Positions 35,683 through 46,202 of a stretch of DNA of 64,000 bases are shown in pieces; position 1 is the first letter of the stretch, and each line of letters opens with the position of its first letter. This stretch comes from Pseudoalteromonas sp. P1-9. Its GTDB lineage: Bacteria; Pseudomonadota; Gammaproteobacteria; Enterobacterales; Alteromonadaceae. The translations under genes and the position numbers were made by a program. The DNA lies in contig NZ_LKBD01000004.1 of the NCBI RefSeq assembly GCF_001399975.1, positions 1 to 64,000 of the forward strand, written 5' to 3'. Below the pieces are notes generated by a model. The model searched no databases, was not told the DNA's origin, and saw only the letters and a program-made list of their open reading frames with translations.

Positions 35683-38418
35683 TTGATAACCAGCAGCAAT
35701 GATAGCAGAATTTATCAGTCCCTAAAACTGGATAATGGTCTAAAAATCTTAGTGATTGAAGACGCTGCCAGCGATAAATCAGCGGCGTCACTTACCGTAA
35801 ATTGCGGCCATTTTGACGACCCTATCAGCCGTCAAGGTTTAGCGCACTTCTTAGAACACATGCTATTTTTAGGTTCAGAAAAATACCCTGAGCCCGGCTC
35901 TTTTTCACAATTTTTATCGCATCATGGCGGTAATTGTAACGCGTGGACAGGCACAGAGCATTCGAGTTACTTTTTTGAAGTCCTGAACGAACATTTTTTA
36001 CAAGCGCTTAGTCAGTTTGCTGATATTTTTCATGCACCGCTTATTTTACCGTCTGCATGCGAGAAAGAGCGCAATGCCATTGATGCAGAATTTAAATTAA
36101 AGCTGAAGGATGATTCACGTCGCATTTACCAAGTCCATAAAGAAACGTGTAACAGTGCGCACCCATTTGCTAAATTTTCGGTCGGCAACCATCAAACCTT
36201 AATTAATAAAAACGAATGCATTAGCGAAGAGATCCGCGCTTTCTTTTTAAAACACTACCAAGCACAAAACATGACCTTAGTGATTTCAAGCAATACGCCT
36301 TGCGAACTCATTAAGGTTAAAATAACGCAACTATTTAATTGCCTTAGTGGCAACCCTGAACGCGAAAAACCCAGTATTGAAGCACCACTTTATCTGCCTG
36401 AAAACATGTGCCAGTCGATTTATATTGAGCCACACAAACATATGCAAAAGCTCATTGTATCGTTTGCGCTGCCCAGTATTGATAATTTTTACCGTGAAAA
36501 AACAGTAAGCTTTATCGCCCACCTAATCGGCTACGAAGGCGTAGGCTCACTTTATTCGGTATTAAAAAAAGCGGGATGGATTAACGGGCTCAGTGCCGGT
36601 GGTGGTATTAATGGCAGTAACTTTAAAGATTTTAACATTAGTATTGTACTGACCGACGAAGGCGAAAAACATAAAACCGCCATTGTGGAATACCTGTTTT
36701 GTTACCTGCTGCTGATTGCCAAAGCCGAAACCCCGTTATTGGAGCGTCTTTACCAAGATAAAAAGGTGCTGATGGACATCGCCTTTAATAATCAAGAGAA
36801 ATCCCGCGTATTGGATTGGGTAAATAGTTTAAGTGTGAATATGCATCACTATCCAGATGAACACTTAATTTATGGCGATTACATAATGACAGGCTTTAAT
36901 CGCTCGCAGTTTGACAATGTGTTCACGCTGCTAAATGCCAATAATATGCGCCTGATTCATATTCACCCAGGTGTGCCAACCGATGCCAAAGCAAAGTGGT
37001 ATGGTACGCCTTATAGCATCAAAAAAATATCGCAACCTTGGTTAGACTCACTGGAAAAAGTAGATGCGAACGCCGTTGAACTAATCCTGCCAACCAGCAA
37101 TCCTTATTTAACAAAGCCGGTTGTGCTGCATCCGATAGAGCATAAACATAAAACACCAGAAAAACGCGTTTCAAGCGACACGTTCGAATTTTGGTATAAA
37201 CAAGATTCCACCTTTAGAGTCGCCAAAGGTCATTTTTACTTGGCGTTAGACAGTGAAATTACGGTGCAAAACATTAAAAACATGGCGATGACACGCCTGT
37301 TTGCAGACCTTTTTATGGATAAAGTCGCTGAGCAATTTTATCCGGCAGAATTAGCGGGCATTAATTATCAGCTTTCAGCTCACCAAGGTGGTTTAACGCT
37401 GCACACTTGGGGATTAAGTGGTAATCAAATTGAATTAATCGGTGAAATTTTAAATGAATTATTGAGCTGTAAATTTGACTCGATTCGCTTTTATGAATAC
37501 CAACGTCAGCTTGTTCGTCATTGGCAAAATGGCAACCAAAGTAAACCTGTTAGTCTTTTATTCTCAGAATTGAGCGCTACATTGCTACCGTGGAATCCAA
37601 CGCCGTTAAAACTCGCCGAAGCGATTGAACAAATCAGTTTCTGTGAGTTTAACGCATTTTGTAGTCAGTTATTTGAAGCCCTGCACTGTCAAATTCTAAT
37701 GCATGGCAACTGGACACCATTAGAAGCCGACGATTGTGTGGCACTAATCAGAGAAAAACTAAAAACGCGCACCACTATTGCTGATTTAAACCGTCCTATC
37801 GTAACGTTAGATCACCAACAAGAGCAAACCCACGATGTGCCTCACCCAGACAATGCGCTGGTAAGTTACTTTCAAGCAAGCTCTGATTCAATCAGCGAAA
37901 AAATCAGGTTAATGGCACTAAACCATTTAATCAGCCAAGACTACTTCCACGATATGCGTACCGAAAAACAGCTTGGCTATTTAGTTGGCTCAGGCTTTGC
38001 GCCTTTAAATAATCGCGCTGGTATCGCATTTTATATTCAGTCGCCAGAAATCGCGTCCGATATTTTAGCCCAGCACAGCAATCACTTTTTAGCCAATTAC
38101 TATCTACAAATTAACGCCATGAGCGATGAAGATTGGCAACAAGCTAAACAAGCATTAATGATGCAAATTGTTGAAAAAGATAAAAACCTACGCCTCAAAT
38201 CACAGCGGTTTTGGCTGGCAATCGGCAATGGTGATGGCCAATTTAATATGCAATACCAGTTGAAAACTGCGCTATTGCAATTAAGTAAGGCGCAATTAGT
38301 AAGTTATAGCAAACGTTTGTTTAGTGAAAACAGTACACGTCTTGAGCTAAAAACCAAAAAAAAGACGGTAAAACAAGCAACTAATTCCGAATCGGTTAAA
38401 CAAGCTTTGACACCATAA
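35683..38418 (+). CDS. M16 family insulinase/pitrilysin-like zinc peptidase
   Basis: The 911-residue protein has the inverted zinc motif HFLEH (residues 55-59) and a third ligand in the downstream EKERNAIDAEF region. Four M16 domains are expected from the length; the C-terminal part has RTEKQLGYLVGSGF, the conserved insulysin R/Y segment. No clear signal peptide is seen, unlike E. coli PtrA, so a cytosolic insulysin-like peptidase is more likely. The start is TTG at 35683 with GGAG seven bases before it. Confidence 0.88.
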   Translation: MITSSNDSRIYQSLKLDNGLKILVIEDAASDKSAASLTVNCGHFDDPISRQGLAHFLEHMLFLGSEKYPEPGSFSQFLSHHGGNCNAWTGTEHSSYFFEVLNEHFLQALSQFADIFHAPLILPSACEKERNAIDAEFKLKLKDDSRRIYQVHKETCNSAHPFAKFSVGNHQTLINKNECISEEIRAFFLKHYQAQNMTLVISSNTPCELIKVKITQLFNCLSGNPEREKPSIEAPLYLPENMCQSIYIEPHKHMQKLIVSFALPSIDNFYREKTVSFIAHLIGYEGVGSLYSVLKKAGWINGLSAGGGINGSNFKDFNISIVLTDEGEKHKTAIVEYLFCYLLLIAKAETPLLERLYQDKKVLMDIAFNNQEKSRVLDWVNSLSVNMHHYPDEHLIYGDYIMTGFNRSQFDNVFTLLNANNMRLIHIHPGVPTDAKAKWYGTPYSIKKISQPWLDSLEKVDANAVELILPTSNPYLTKPVVLHPIEHKHKTPEKRVSSDTFEFWYKQDSTFRVAKGHFYLALDSEITVQNIKNMAMTRLFADLFMDKVAEQFYPAELAGINYQLSAHQGGLTLHTWGLSGNQIELIGEILNELLSCKFDSIRFYEYQRQLVRHWQNGNQSKPVSLLFSELSATLLPWNPTPLKLAEAIEQISFCEFNAFCSQLFEALHCQILMHGNWTPLEADDCVALIREKLKTRTTIADLNRPIVTLDHQQEQTHDVPHPDNALVSYFQASSDSISEKIRLMALNHLISQDYFHDMRTEKQLGYLVGSGFAPLNNRAGIAFYIQSPEIASDILAQHSNHFLANYYLQINAMSDEDWQQAKQALMMQIVEKDKNLRLKSQRFWLAIGNGDGQFNMQYQLKTALLQLSKAQLVSYSKRLFSENSTRLELKTKKKTVKQATNSESVKQALTP

Positions 38419-38464
38419 AGACAATCCCTTAGTGTAAGGGAGTTAAATACAATGCGTTAAGCCA

Positions 38465-40714
38465 ATGCCCAATAAAATAATAAAAATAATTGCTGGGTTT
38501 ACTGGTTTGTTTACTGCTTTTTCAAGCGATGCACACCAACCCACGCTACTAGACTCCAAGCTGGTTATCCCACTTGCGCTCGCAACATTGAGTTTGCTGA
38601 TAGCGCTAGTTGCTGTTTTGCGCCTGCGACGCTCACAACTTGCCTTAAAACGTTCAGAACATCGATTTAAAAACAGTATATTAGCAAGTGGCGATGCTGT
38701 TTGGGATTGGCACATTAGTGAGCATCGTTTAGAGCGCATTAATGACGGCTTATTTAATGCCATTGACCACACTCCCGATTTACCACCTAATAAATCAAAT
38801 ATCCATCCATCTGATTTACCCCACGTTGAACAAATCCTTAAAAAGCACCTGTCAGGAGAAGTTTCGCATTTCGAAGCGAGTTACCGAGCGAAAGATGCAA
38901 ACGGCGATTGGCGTTGGGTACTCGATAAAGGCCGCGTAATTGAAACGGATGAGGACTTAAAACCACTTAGAATGATGGGCACGGTTAAAGACATTGGCTC
39001 GGTAAAACAAACCCAAGAACGTTTAAATTTGCTGGCAAACTGTATTGAAAACCTCTCTGATCCTATTGTTATTTTCGATGCGAATTTTAATATTGTCGAA
39101 GTAAATCAGGCCTACTTAAGCTATTTTGGTGGCACTACTGCAAATCACATTGGCACCCCTTACCGACTCCCAGGTTACGACAAAAGCAAAACAAGCCAGC
39201 TGTACAAAGCAATACAAAAAAAATCGCACTGGCATAAAGAACTAACATTTAGCAAAGACAGGCAAAGCACGTTCTTCTCACTTTCTATTGACCGCATTGA
39301 TAACAAAAAGTGCAATCTGCGCCACTACATTGCGGTTTACAACGATGTAACCGACAACAAGCAAACTGAATTGGCACTGCAAAAACTGACCAATCGCGAC
39401 CGCTTAACCGGCCTGCCAAATCGTAATCAGTTCTTTAGTAATATGAAATCCCTGGTCGGTCGCAAAAACCGCCATGCATTATTAGTATTTGATTTAGACA
39501 ACTTTAAGAAAATTAACGATAGTTTAGGCCACCACGCGGGTGATATTTTATTGTGTCGTTTGGCATCGCGTCTATCCAAACGTACGCGTGAGAGCGACCA
39601 GTTCTATCGCCTAGGCGGTGACGAATTTGCGCTTGTAATGCAAAACACCAATGATATTCATACTATTACACAAGCTGCCAAAAGCTTTTTAGCGCTGATT
39701 GAAGCGCCATTCCATATGTCTGGGCACGAGCTTGTGATCACCTCTAGTGTGGGCATCGTGCTCTTCCCTGAAGATGGTAATACACCTGAGCTACTGCTTA
39801 AAAACGCAGACACGGCAATGTACCATGCAAAACAACATGGTAACCGTTACTTATTCTTTAACGATGCCATGAACCGCCAAGCGGTTAAGCGTCTACAAAT
39901 CGAAAACTTAATTCGTTATGGCTTAAAAGAAGACCACTTTAAAGTGTTCTACCAACCTAAAATGGACATTAACAGCGGCGAGCTTGTCGGCATGGAAGCG
40001 CTAGTGCGTTTTATTACACCGAATAAAGGCTTAATAAGCCCAGCCCAATTTATTCCAATCGCTGAAGAAACCGGCCAAATTGTTGAAGTAGGTGAAGTGG
40101 TGTTAGAAAAAGCCTGTCGTGACGTAAAAGACTGGATTAACCGCGGCTTATTTGATGGTCGTGTGGCAGTGAACCTTTCTGCAAAACAGTTTATGCAGCC
40201 AGATCTCATTGGCAGTATTGATAAAATACTAAAACGCGAAGGACTCGCGTCGTACTACTTAGAACTCGAAATCACCGAAGGCACTATCATGGAAGATCCA
40301 AAAGACGCTATTCGCATTATGAATACGCTAAGTGCTCGCGGTATTCACCTGGCTATCGACGATTTCGGCACGGGTTATTCATCACTCGCTTACCTTAAAC
40401 AATTTCCGCTAAACACATTAAAAGTCGATAAAGCCTTTATTGACGACATGGGCAATGAAAAAGGTAAGAATATGGTCGATTCAATCGTCACCATAGCCCA
40501 CAATCTTGGCTTATCTGTGGTAGCTGAAGGTGTTGAGTACGAAGATCAAGTGGAGCAATTAAAAGAACTAAATTGTGCGACAGTACAAGGCTATTTTTAC
40601 TCGAAACCGCTTTCACATGAGCAGTTTGAACAGTTTCTGTTAGCTCGCTGTAAAGAAGCGCACTTACCGCCAAGAGATTTGGAACAAGAAGTAAAGCTCA
40701 GCCTAGTGCAATAA
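38465..40714 (+). CDS. Membrane GGDEF/EAL protein with two PAS-like domains
   Basis: The 749-residue protein has a probable signal sequence or span (1-24) and a second span (about 34-54). Two PAS-like domains follow (about 65-180 and 185-295). The diguanylate cyclase domain has intact GGDEF near residue 383 with an I-site RESD five residues before it. The EAL phosphodiesterase domain has intact EAL near 509 and DDFGTGYSS. Both activities in c-di-GMP turnover are possible; which dominates cannot be told. Confidence 0.93.
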   Translation: MPNKIIKIIAGFTGLFTAFSSDAHQPTLLDSKLVIPLALATLSLLIALVAVLRLRRSQLALKRSEHRFKNSILASGDAVWDWHISEHRLERINDGLFNAIDHTPDLPPNKSNIHPSDLPHVEQILKKHLSGEVSHFEASYRAKDANGDWRWVLDKGRVIETDEDLKPLRMMGTVKDIGSVKQTQERLNLLANCIENLSDPIVIFDANFNIVEVNQAYLSYFGGTTANHIGTPYRLPGYDKSKTSQLYKAIQKKSHWHKELTFSKDRQSTFFSLSIDRIDNKKCNLRHYIAVYNDVTDNKQTELALQKLTNRDRLTGLPNRNQFFSNMKSLVGRKNRHALLVFDLDNFKKINDSLGHHAGDILLCRLASRLSKRTRESDQFYRLGGDEFALVMQNTNDIHTITQAAKSFLALIEAPFHMSGHELVITSSVGIVLFPEDGNTPELLLKNADTAMYHAKQHGNRYLFFNDAMNRQAVKRLQIENLIRYGLKEDHFKVFYQPKMDINSGELVGMEALVRFITPNKGLISPAQFIPIAEETGQIVEVGEVVLEKACRDVKDWINRGLFDGRVAVNLSAKQFMQPDLIGSIDKILKREGLASYYLELEITEGTIMEDPKDAIRIMNTLSARGIHLAIDDFGTGYSSLAYLKQFPLNTLKVDKAFIDDMGNEKGKNMVDSIVTIAHNLGLSVVAEGVEYEDQVEQLKELNCATVQGYFYSKPLSHEQFEQFLLARCKEAHLPPRDLEQEVKLSLVQ

Positions 40715-40732
40715 CTCACTAGGCGCTCTGAT

Positions 40733-40933
40733 TTATGCACTAATACGTGTAAAAACAAAGCCTAGTGACTTTCTTAGTAACATTCGTTGTTTAACATTAA
40801 TTACACTATATACCGCAGGCCCAGTTAATAACCCCGCGATCGCCCAGCGCTTGCCAACTAATCCAAAGCGGCCCGCCACAACAGCGCTCATATAACCATT
40901 AATAATTAATAACGCGAATAAATACCAAAGCAT
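40733..40933 (-). CDS. Small hydrophobic protein of unknown function
   Basis: The 66-residue frame opens at ATG 40933 after GGTGAG. It has one or two hydrophobic segments (about 1-20 and 28-46, the latter GKRWAIAGLLTGPAVYSVI) and a basic tail. It converges on the GGDEF/EAL gene, whose stop is 18 bases away. It may be a small membrane protein; I recognise no family. Confidence 0.55.
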   Translation of the reverse strand: MLWYLFALLIINGYMSAVVAGRFGLVGKRWAIAGLLTGPAVYSVINVKQRMLLRKSLGFVFTRISA

Positions 40934-40973
40934 CGCTTCTCACCAAGCACAACATAAAATCGGGGCGCTATAG

Positions 40974-41016
40974 TACAAAAAAAAGCTCAAAAAATCGATG
41001 ATTAATTGAGCTTTCA
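40974..41016 (-). terminator. Intrinsic terminator after fadJ
   Basis: AAAGCTCAA (40982-40990) and TTGAGCTTT (41006-41014) form a nine-pair stem with a long loop and a run of T residues leftward. It lies 57 bases past the fadJ stop. Confidence 0.65.
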
Positions 41017-41070
41017 GGATTAAATCTATACTAAACGTTTACTGAACAATAAACCTTAACTTGCGCTTGC

Positions 41071-43188
41071 CTACTCTGTATAAAACGCTTGTTTAGCTTC
41101 TGCCATCGCGATTAATGGCTCGCACGGTGTAAAGTGTTTGTTGTACTCTGCAAATGTTGCCAAGCGCGATGCCAAATGCCCAGCGCCTAACGAATCCATG
41201 TAACTAAATGGACCACCAAGGAATGGTGGGAATCCGATACCAAATATTGCACCAATATCACCATCGCGTGCACTTGCAATAATGCCTTCATCTAAGCAGC
41301 GTGCTGCTTCGTTTAGCATTTGTGCAACACAGCGCTCTGCAATTTCTTCTTTATTCAAGCGTGGGTTTTTACTAACGCCAAGCAATTCATAAACAGACTC
41401 ATCGACTTTTTTATCTTTCTTATCGTAAACAAAAAAACCTCGGCCGCTTTTACGACCTAAGCGACCTGCATCAATTAAGCGTGAGAAAGCATCTGGCGCT
41501 TTAAAACGCTCACCCAGCTCTTTTTCGAGAATTGGGGCAATTTTAGAACCAATATCAATGCCTACTTCATCAAGTAGTGTCATTGGGCCAACTGGGAAAC
41601 CAAACTCTACTAAGGCTTCGTCAATCTTTTCAATTGGCTCACCAGCAAGTAATAAGTTTGCCGCTTCGTTAACGTAAGGCGCTAAAATACGGTTTACATA
41701 AAAACCCGCTTTGTCTTTTACAACAATCGGTGTTTTACCTTGCTTGCGTGCAAAGTTTACAACGCGTGCAATAGTCTCTTTCGCCGTTTTCTCATGAGGA
41801 ATAATTTCTACCAGCGGCATTTTTTCCACCGGTGAGAAATAGTGAAGACCAATTACGTTTTCAGGACGCGCTGCATTTTCAGCAATTTGACCAATTGGTA
41901 GCGAAGATGTATTCGACGCGAAAATGGTATTTTCATTACAATTTTCTTCGATATCAGCAACCATGCTTTGCTTTAGTTTTAAATCTTCAAATACCGCTTC
42001 AATGGCGATATCGGTATTTTCAAAACCAGCGTAATCGGTGCCACCCGTAATGCGTGCCATTTGAAGCTGCAATTCAGCTTTAGATAAAATACGGCGTTTT
42101 TGCTTTTTGTTTAGAATTTTAAAGCTGTAGTTAAGTGCACCAGAAATGCCTTTTTGTGCAATGTCTTTCACTCGTACACGGGCACCTGCTTTGCATGCAC
42201 TTACATGTGCAATGCCCGCGCCCATTAAACCACCGCCTAGCACAGCAACATTTTCTGTTGGCTGCGATTGCTCATTCCACTCTTTTTTCATTTCAGTGGT
42301 GGCAAAGAAAATACCGCGTAATGCTTTTGATTCTTTGCTCATTACCAAATCAGCAAAGCCTTGTGCTTCAATTTCATAGCCTTTCGCTGGTGCCATTTCA
42401 GCAGCAGCGCGAATTGCTTTAATTATGGCAAATGGCGCTGGGTAGTGACCACCTGTTTTCTTCTCAACATTCTCAGTTGCTTTTTTGAAGATAATATTGC
42501 GACCAAATGGGTTCGACTCGAGTAATTGAGACACTTTACCAAGCTTAGGCTTAATGCTCTTACGCTTGCCTTTAACAGCAAATTTAAGCGCCACATCAAG
42601 TAGCACACTATTAGGCACTACATCATCAACAAGGCCTGCTTTTTTAGCTTGTTTAGGGCGCACTTGTTTACCTGTTAGTGTCCATTCAAGTGCTTTTTGA
42701 ATACCTACCAGTTTAGGTAAACGTTGGGTACCGCCGCCACCTGGTAATAAACCAAGTTGCACTTCAGGTAAACCTAACTTGGTATTGCTGGCATCACTGG
42801 CAACACGATAATCACACGCCAGTGCAAACTCTAGACCACCACCTAAGGTTGCACCATTCATTGCTGCAACCGTTGGGAAAGGCAGTTTTACTAAATCAGC
42901 AAATACGCTGTGACACGTTTGTGATAAATACAGCGCGTCATCGCGAGTTTTAGCGTTATCCAGCATTTTAATATCAGCGCCTGCGATAAAGTTATCCGGC
43001 TTGCCGCTGATGAATACCATGCCTTTAATATTTTGCTCAACACCTTGTTTAATAACCGCATTAAGGTCATCAACAAAGCTGTCGCGCAGGGTATTCATTT
43101 TTTCCCCTGCTACGTCAATGGTGACAATCGCAATGTTGTCATCATTAACTTTAAAATCAAATACTGAGTTCGCTTGTTCAGCTGTCAT
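41071..43188 (-). CDS. fadJ: Fatty acid oxidation complex alpha subunit (FadJ)
   Basis: The 705-residue fusion has an N-terminal enoyl-CoA hydratase domain (about 1-190: [21 protein letters not shown]) and a 3-hydroxyacyl-CoA dehydrogenase part (about 305-700: [34 protein letters not shown]). It carries out hydration and NAD-dependent oxidation steps of beta-oxidation. It follows fadI by one base, the fadI-fadJ order of the YfcYX complex. FadR control is suggested by the operator before fadI. Confidence 0.95.
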   Translation of the reverse strand: MTAEQANSVFDFKVNDDNIAIVTIDVAGEKMNTLRDSFVDDLNAVIKQGVEQNIKGMVFISGKPDNFIAGADIKMLDNAKTRDDALYLSQTCHSVFADLVKLPFPTVAAMNGATLGGGLEFALACDYRVASDASNTKLGLPEVQLGLLPGGGGTQRLPKLVGIQKALEWTLTGKQVRPKQAKKAGLVDDVVPNSVLLDVALKFAVKGKRKSIKPKLGKVSQLLESNPFGRNIIFKKATENVEKKTGGHYPAPFAIIKAIRAAAEMAPAKGYEIEAQGFADLVMSKESKALRGIFFATTEMKKEWNEQSQPTENVAVLGGGLMGAGIAHVSACKAGARVRVKDIAQKGISGALNYSFKILNKKQKRRILSKAELQLQMARITGGTDYAGFENTDIAIEAVFEDLKLKQSMVADIEENCNENTIFASNTSSLPIGQIAENAARPENVIGLHYFSPVEKMPLVEIIPHEKTAKETIARVVNFARKQGKTPIVVKDKAGFYVNRILAPYVNEAANLLLAGEPIEKIDEALVEFGFPVGPMTLLDEVGIDIGSKIAPILEKELGERFKAPDAFSRLIDAGRLGRKSGRGFFVYDKKDKKVDESVYELLGVSKNPRLNKEEIAERCVAQMLNEAARCLDEGIIASARDGDIGAIFGIGFPPFLGGPFSYMDSLGAGHLASRLATFAEYNKHFTPCEPLIAMAEAKQAFYTE

Positions 43189-43189
43189 A

Positions 43190-44500
43190 CTATGCTCCCT
43201 CTAAAACGAATGCCGCACCTAAACCACCTGCAGCACATGCTGTTGTTAATGCAAGGCCACCACCACGACGATTTAATTCATTTAAGCTTTGTGTAATTAA
43301 ACGTGCGCCTGTTGCTGCGAACGGGTGACCATAAGCAAGTGAACCACCGTTTACATTAAACTTATCCATATCGATTTCGCCAATCGCCTTAGAACGGCCT
43401 AACTTCTCTTGGGCAAATTTATCACAGCCAAACATCTTCATGTTAGCAAGTGCTTGAGCTGCGAATGCTTCGTGCATTTCAATTAAATCAAGATCTTGTA
43501 ACGTGATACCCGCTCTATCAAGCGCCATTGGCGTTGAGTGTGCAGGACCCATTAGCATATCTTCATGTACGTCAATCGCGCTAAACGCGAAGCTACGAAT
43601 ATAACCTAAAATTGGGTAACCAAGTGCTTTCGCTTTTGATTCGCTCATCATTAACACAGCTGCCGCACCATCAGTTAGTGGCGTTGCATTTGCAGCCGTT
43701 ACCGAACCATGTTGACGGTCAAATACCGGACGTAATTTTGCGTAGCCTTCAACTGTTGAGTTTTCACGAATGTTGTTATCGCGATCAAGGAAACCTTTGT
43801 AAGGCGGCACATGTGCAGTCATTACTTCGTTGCTTAGTAAACCGTCATTCCAGGCTTTTGCCGCAAGCGAGTGTGAGCGATGCGCCATTGCATCTTGATC
43901 AGCACGGCTAATGTTATGAGTTTTCGCCATTTGCTCTGCGGTTTGGCCCATTGAAAGACCCGTTGAATATTCAGCTACCGCAGGTGGTACTGGCAGTAAA
44001 TCTTTAAAGCGCAATTTCGAAAGAATTTTAAATCGCTGACCAAAGGTACGCGCTTTATTTAAATCAACAAGGCTACCCGCTAATTTTTTACTTACGCCAA
44101 TTGGTAAAACAGATGATGAATCCGCGCCGCCAGCAATACCGACATTTACAGAACCGGCAATAATTGATTCCGCTACGTTGGCAACTGCTTGGAAACTAGT
44201 CGCACATGCACGTGACACAGAATACGCATCTACCGATACTGGCATGCCAGTACCCAGTACAATTTCACGCGCAATATTTGGCGCTTCTGGCATTTGAACA
44301 ACCTGTCCGAAAACCAGCTGATCGATTTCATTTTTATCAAGATTCATGCGTTCAAGCATTTCATTTACAACCATTTTACCCATATCTAATGCAGGTACGT
44401 GGTGGAAGTAAGTAGCTTGTTTTGCAAATGGAGTTCTCAATCCGCTGACAACGGCAATTCGGTCGCCTTTTGTTGTTTTTAGTATATTTTGTTCAGACAT
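43190..44500 (-). CDS. fadI: Acetyl-CoA acyltransferase FadI (3-ketoacyl-CoA thiolase)
   Basis: The 436-residue thiolase has the nucleophilic Cys in [10 protein letters not shown], His in [16 protein letters not shown] and the second Cys in [12 protein letters not shown]. It cleaves 3-ketoacyl-CoA with CoA. Size and pairing with FadJ fit FadI rather than FadA. AGAGGAAC lies before the ATG. The gene heads a two-gene operon with a FadR-type operator in its leader. Confidence 0.95.
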   Translation of the reverse strand: MSEQNILKTTKGDRIAVVSGLRTPFAKQATYFHHVPALDMGKMVVNEMLERMNLDKNEIDQLVFGQVVQMPEAPNIAREIVLGTGMPVSVDAYSVSRACATSFQAVANVAESIIAGSVNVGIAGGADSSSVLPIGVSKKLAGSLVDLNKARTFGQRFKILSKLRFKDLLPVPPAVAEYSTGLSMGQTAEQMAKTHNISRADQDAMAHRSHSLAAKAWNDGLLSNEVMTAHVPPYKGFLDRDNNIRENSTVEGYAKLRPVFDRQHGSVTAANATPLTDGAAAVLMMSESKAKALGYPILGYIRSFAFSAIDVHEDMLMGPAHSTPMALDRAGITLQDLDLIEMHEAFAAQALANMKMFGCDKFAQEKLGRSKAIGEIDMDKFNVNGGSLAYGHPFAATGARLITQSLNELNRRGGGLALTTACAAGGLGAAFVLEGA

Positions 44501-44516
44501 AGGTTGTTCCTCTGGT

Positions 44517-44533
44517 TACAGGTCTGACCTGTT
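44517..44533 (-). promoter_or_regulatory. FadR operator upstream of fadI
   Basis: ACAGGTC-T-GACCTGT (44518-44532) is a perfect 15-base palindrome matching the FadR operator core CWGGTCNGACCWG. It lies about 8-24 bases downstream of the predicted fadI start point, a roadblock or repressor position. Confidence 0.75.
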
Positions 44534-44546
44534 ATCAAGTTTATTG

Positions 44547-44575
44547 ATTCTAAACAAGGTATCTTTGTTTGCCAA
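44547..44575 (-). promoter_or_regulatory. Predicted fadIJ promoter
   Basis: On the minus strand TTGGCA (44575-44570) and TAGAAT (44552-44547) are 17 bases apart. The expected start is near 44541, just before the FadR operator. Confidence 0.6.
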
Positions 44576-44787
44576 TAGCAAAACGTAAGTTTTTGTCAAC
44601 CACCCTTGCCGACTTCCCTTTGCTGTGATCGCGGTAAAAGTCTTCTGCTAGCTATCGCGTTAACCACAATATTCATTGAATAACATTTAATCACAAATTA
44701 AAACAAAGGATTACGGGGGCTCTCTGTTTTTTCACCGAAATAAAAGTAACAATTTCCATATTACAAACACGTTAGATGGAGAGCGCT

Positions 44788-44991
44788 ATGAAGCTAACTC
44801 AATACATAAAACTGGAGCTAGGCACGCAATGGACCGCTAACACGATTTCAGAACAAACCCAAGGTGCACTTAGCAAGCGTACAGCTAATAATTGGTACAA
44901 TGGTGAAAAACGTCCCATTCTGGAACTGGTTATCGACGGTTTAAAATACCGCAAAATGCAAAGTGAACAAAACAGCAACGAAAGCGCCTAA
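44788..44991 (+). CDS. Small HTH-like protein, function unknown
   Basis: The ATG at 44788 has GGAG seven bases before it and is preferred to the ATG at 44776. The 67-residue protein (MKLTQYIKLELGTQW...) contains ISEQTQGALSKRTANNWYNGEKRPIL, with the look of a helix-turn-helix with a recognition helix. It is basic in the middle and polar at the end. It stands alone between the fadIJ and bat operons and has its own terminator. It could be a small transcription factor; this is inference. Confidence 0.6.
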   Translation: MKLTQYIKLELGTQWTANTISEQTQGALSKRTANNWYNGEKRPILELVIDGLKYRKMQSEQNSNESA

Positions 44992-45018
44992 TACGCACGA
45001 ATGTTGACATTATCACTG

Positions 45019-45049
45019 CCAAGCTGCATTTCTTATGCAGCTTTTTTTG
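45019..45049 (+). terminator. Terminator after the small HTH-like gene
   Basis: AAGCTGCAT (45021-45029) and ATGCAGCTT (45034-45042) flank a four-base loop and are followed by seven T residues. Confidence 0.85.
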
Positions 45050-45157
45050 AACTTTTTATTACTGCCACCATCTTAGCCTCTGTTGTTCTTGCCTCATAAA
45101 ACAAATGCGAAGATCAACACACCTAATTTTTCCCGATACATTTATTAACGTAAGCCC

Positions 45158-45185
45158 TTGGCTTAACTAACAGCTTAAGTATAAT
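45158..45185 (+). promoter_or_regulatory. Predicted promoter of the bat operon
   Basis: TTGGCT (45158-45163) and a perfect TATAAT (45180-45185) are 16 bases apart. The leader would be about 47 bases, with AAGGATAG before the moxR ATG. Confidence 0.6.
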
Positions 45186-45238
45186 CTAGCGGTTAAGAAC
45201 TATTTAAGCCAATTAAAACAATAAGGATAGCGACTAAC

Positions 45239-46195
45239 ATGGCGGTATCAGCGTTTGTTCAGCTACAAAATTATTTAGACAGCCAAATCATTGGCCAACC
45301 AGAACTTACTCAAGCACTTTTACTAGCATTACTTGCTGATGGACACCTACTTGTTGAAGGTCCTCCAGGTCTTGCTAAAACCCGTGCAGTAAATGCGTTG
45401 GCAAAAGGTGTTGAAGGCAATTTCCAACGCGTACAATTTACCCCCGATTTATTGCCGGCAGATATCACAGGAACCGATATTTATCGCCAGCAAACCAGCG
45501 AATTTGTATTTGAAGCAGGACCGTTATTTCATAACCTTGTGCTCGCTGATGAAATTAACCGTGCGCCAGCAAAAGTTCAGTCAGCTTTATTAGAGGCCAT
45601 GGCAGAAAGGCAAATCACGGTAGGTAAAAAAACTTACCCACTGCCAGAATTATTTCTTGTTATGGCAACGCAAAATCCGCTAGAACAAGAAGGGACTTAC
45701 CCGCTTCCAGAAGCGCAGCTTGACCGTTTTTTATTACATCTTAGTATTGATTATCCAGACGCACAAAACGAGCTCGACATATTACGTCTAACCCGTGGTG
45801 AAGCGCTGTCAGATGAGCAAGTTAAAGCACCTCAAATTTCGCAACAAACCTTGTTTGAATCACGCAAGCAAGTGCTTTCAATGCATTTATCAGAGCCACT
45901 TGAACGCTATCTTGTGCAACTGATTATCGCAACACGCCAAGCTGAAAAGTTAAGCCCAGAATTAGGCCGTTGGATAGAATACGGCGCAAGTCCGCGCGCC
46001 ACAATTGCGCTTGATCGCTGTGCCCGAGCTCATGCATGGCTCGCCGGTCGTGATTTTGTCGCACCTGAAGACATTCAAAGTGTATTTGCTAATGTGCTAC
46101 GTCATCGCATTATTTTATCTTACGAAGCGCAAGCTGATGGCGTAAGCAAAGATGATGTACTAGCCGAGATAATCGCACGCGTGGTAGCACCTTAA
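45239..46195 (+). CDS. MoxR-family AAA+ ATPase
   Basis: The 318-residue cytosolic ATPase has Walker A GPPGLAKT (41-48), Walker B LVLADEINRAPAKVQSALLEAM, sensor 1 ATQNPLEQEGTYPLPEAQLDRF and a C-terminal lid with SPRATIALDRCARAHAW. MoxR ATPases act as chaperones with vWA proteins. It heads the operon with DUF58, DUF4381, two vWA proteins and BatD, the aerotolerance (Bat) set. Confidence 0.93.
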   Translation: MAVSAFVQLQNYLDSQIIGQPELTQALLLALLADGHLLVEGPPGLAKTRAVNALAKGVEGNFQRVQFTPDLLPADITGTDIYRQQTSEFVFEAGPLFHNLVLADEINRAPAKVQSALLEAMAERQITVGKKTYPLPELFLVMATQNPLEQEGTYPLPEAQLDRFLLHLSIDYPDAQNELDILRLTRGEALSDEQVKAPQISQQTLFESRKQVLSMHLSEPLERYLVQLIIATRQAEKLSPELGRWIEYGASPRATIALDRCARAHAWLAGRDFVAPEDIQSVFANVLRHRIILSYEAQADGVSKDDVLAEIIARVVAP

Positions 46196-46202
46196 ACCCA
46201 TT

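Noticed and set aside
38424..38450. Short hairpin CCCTTA/TAAGGG after the M16 peptidase gene
   Set aside because: Short stem, no T tract, and the next gene starts at once; not supportable as a terminator.
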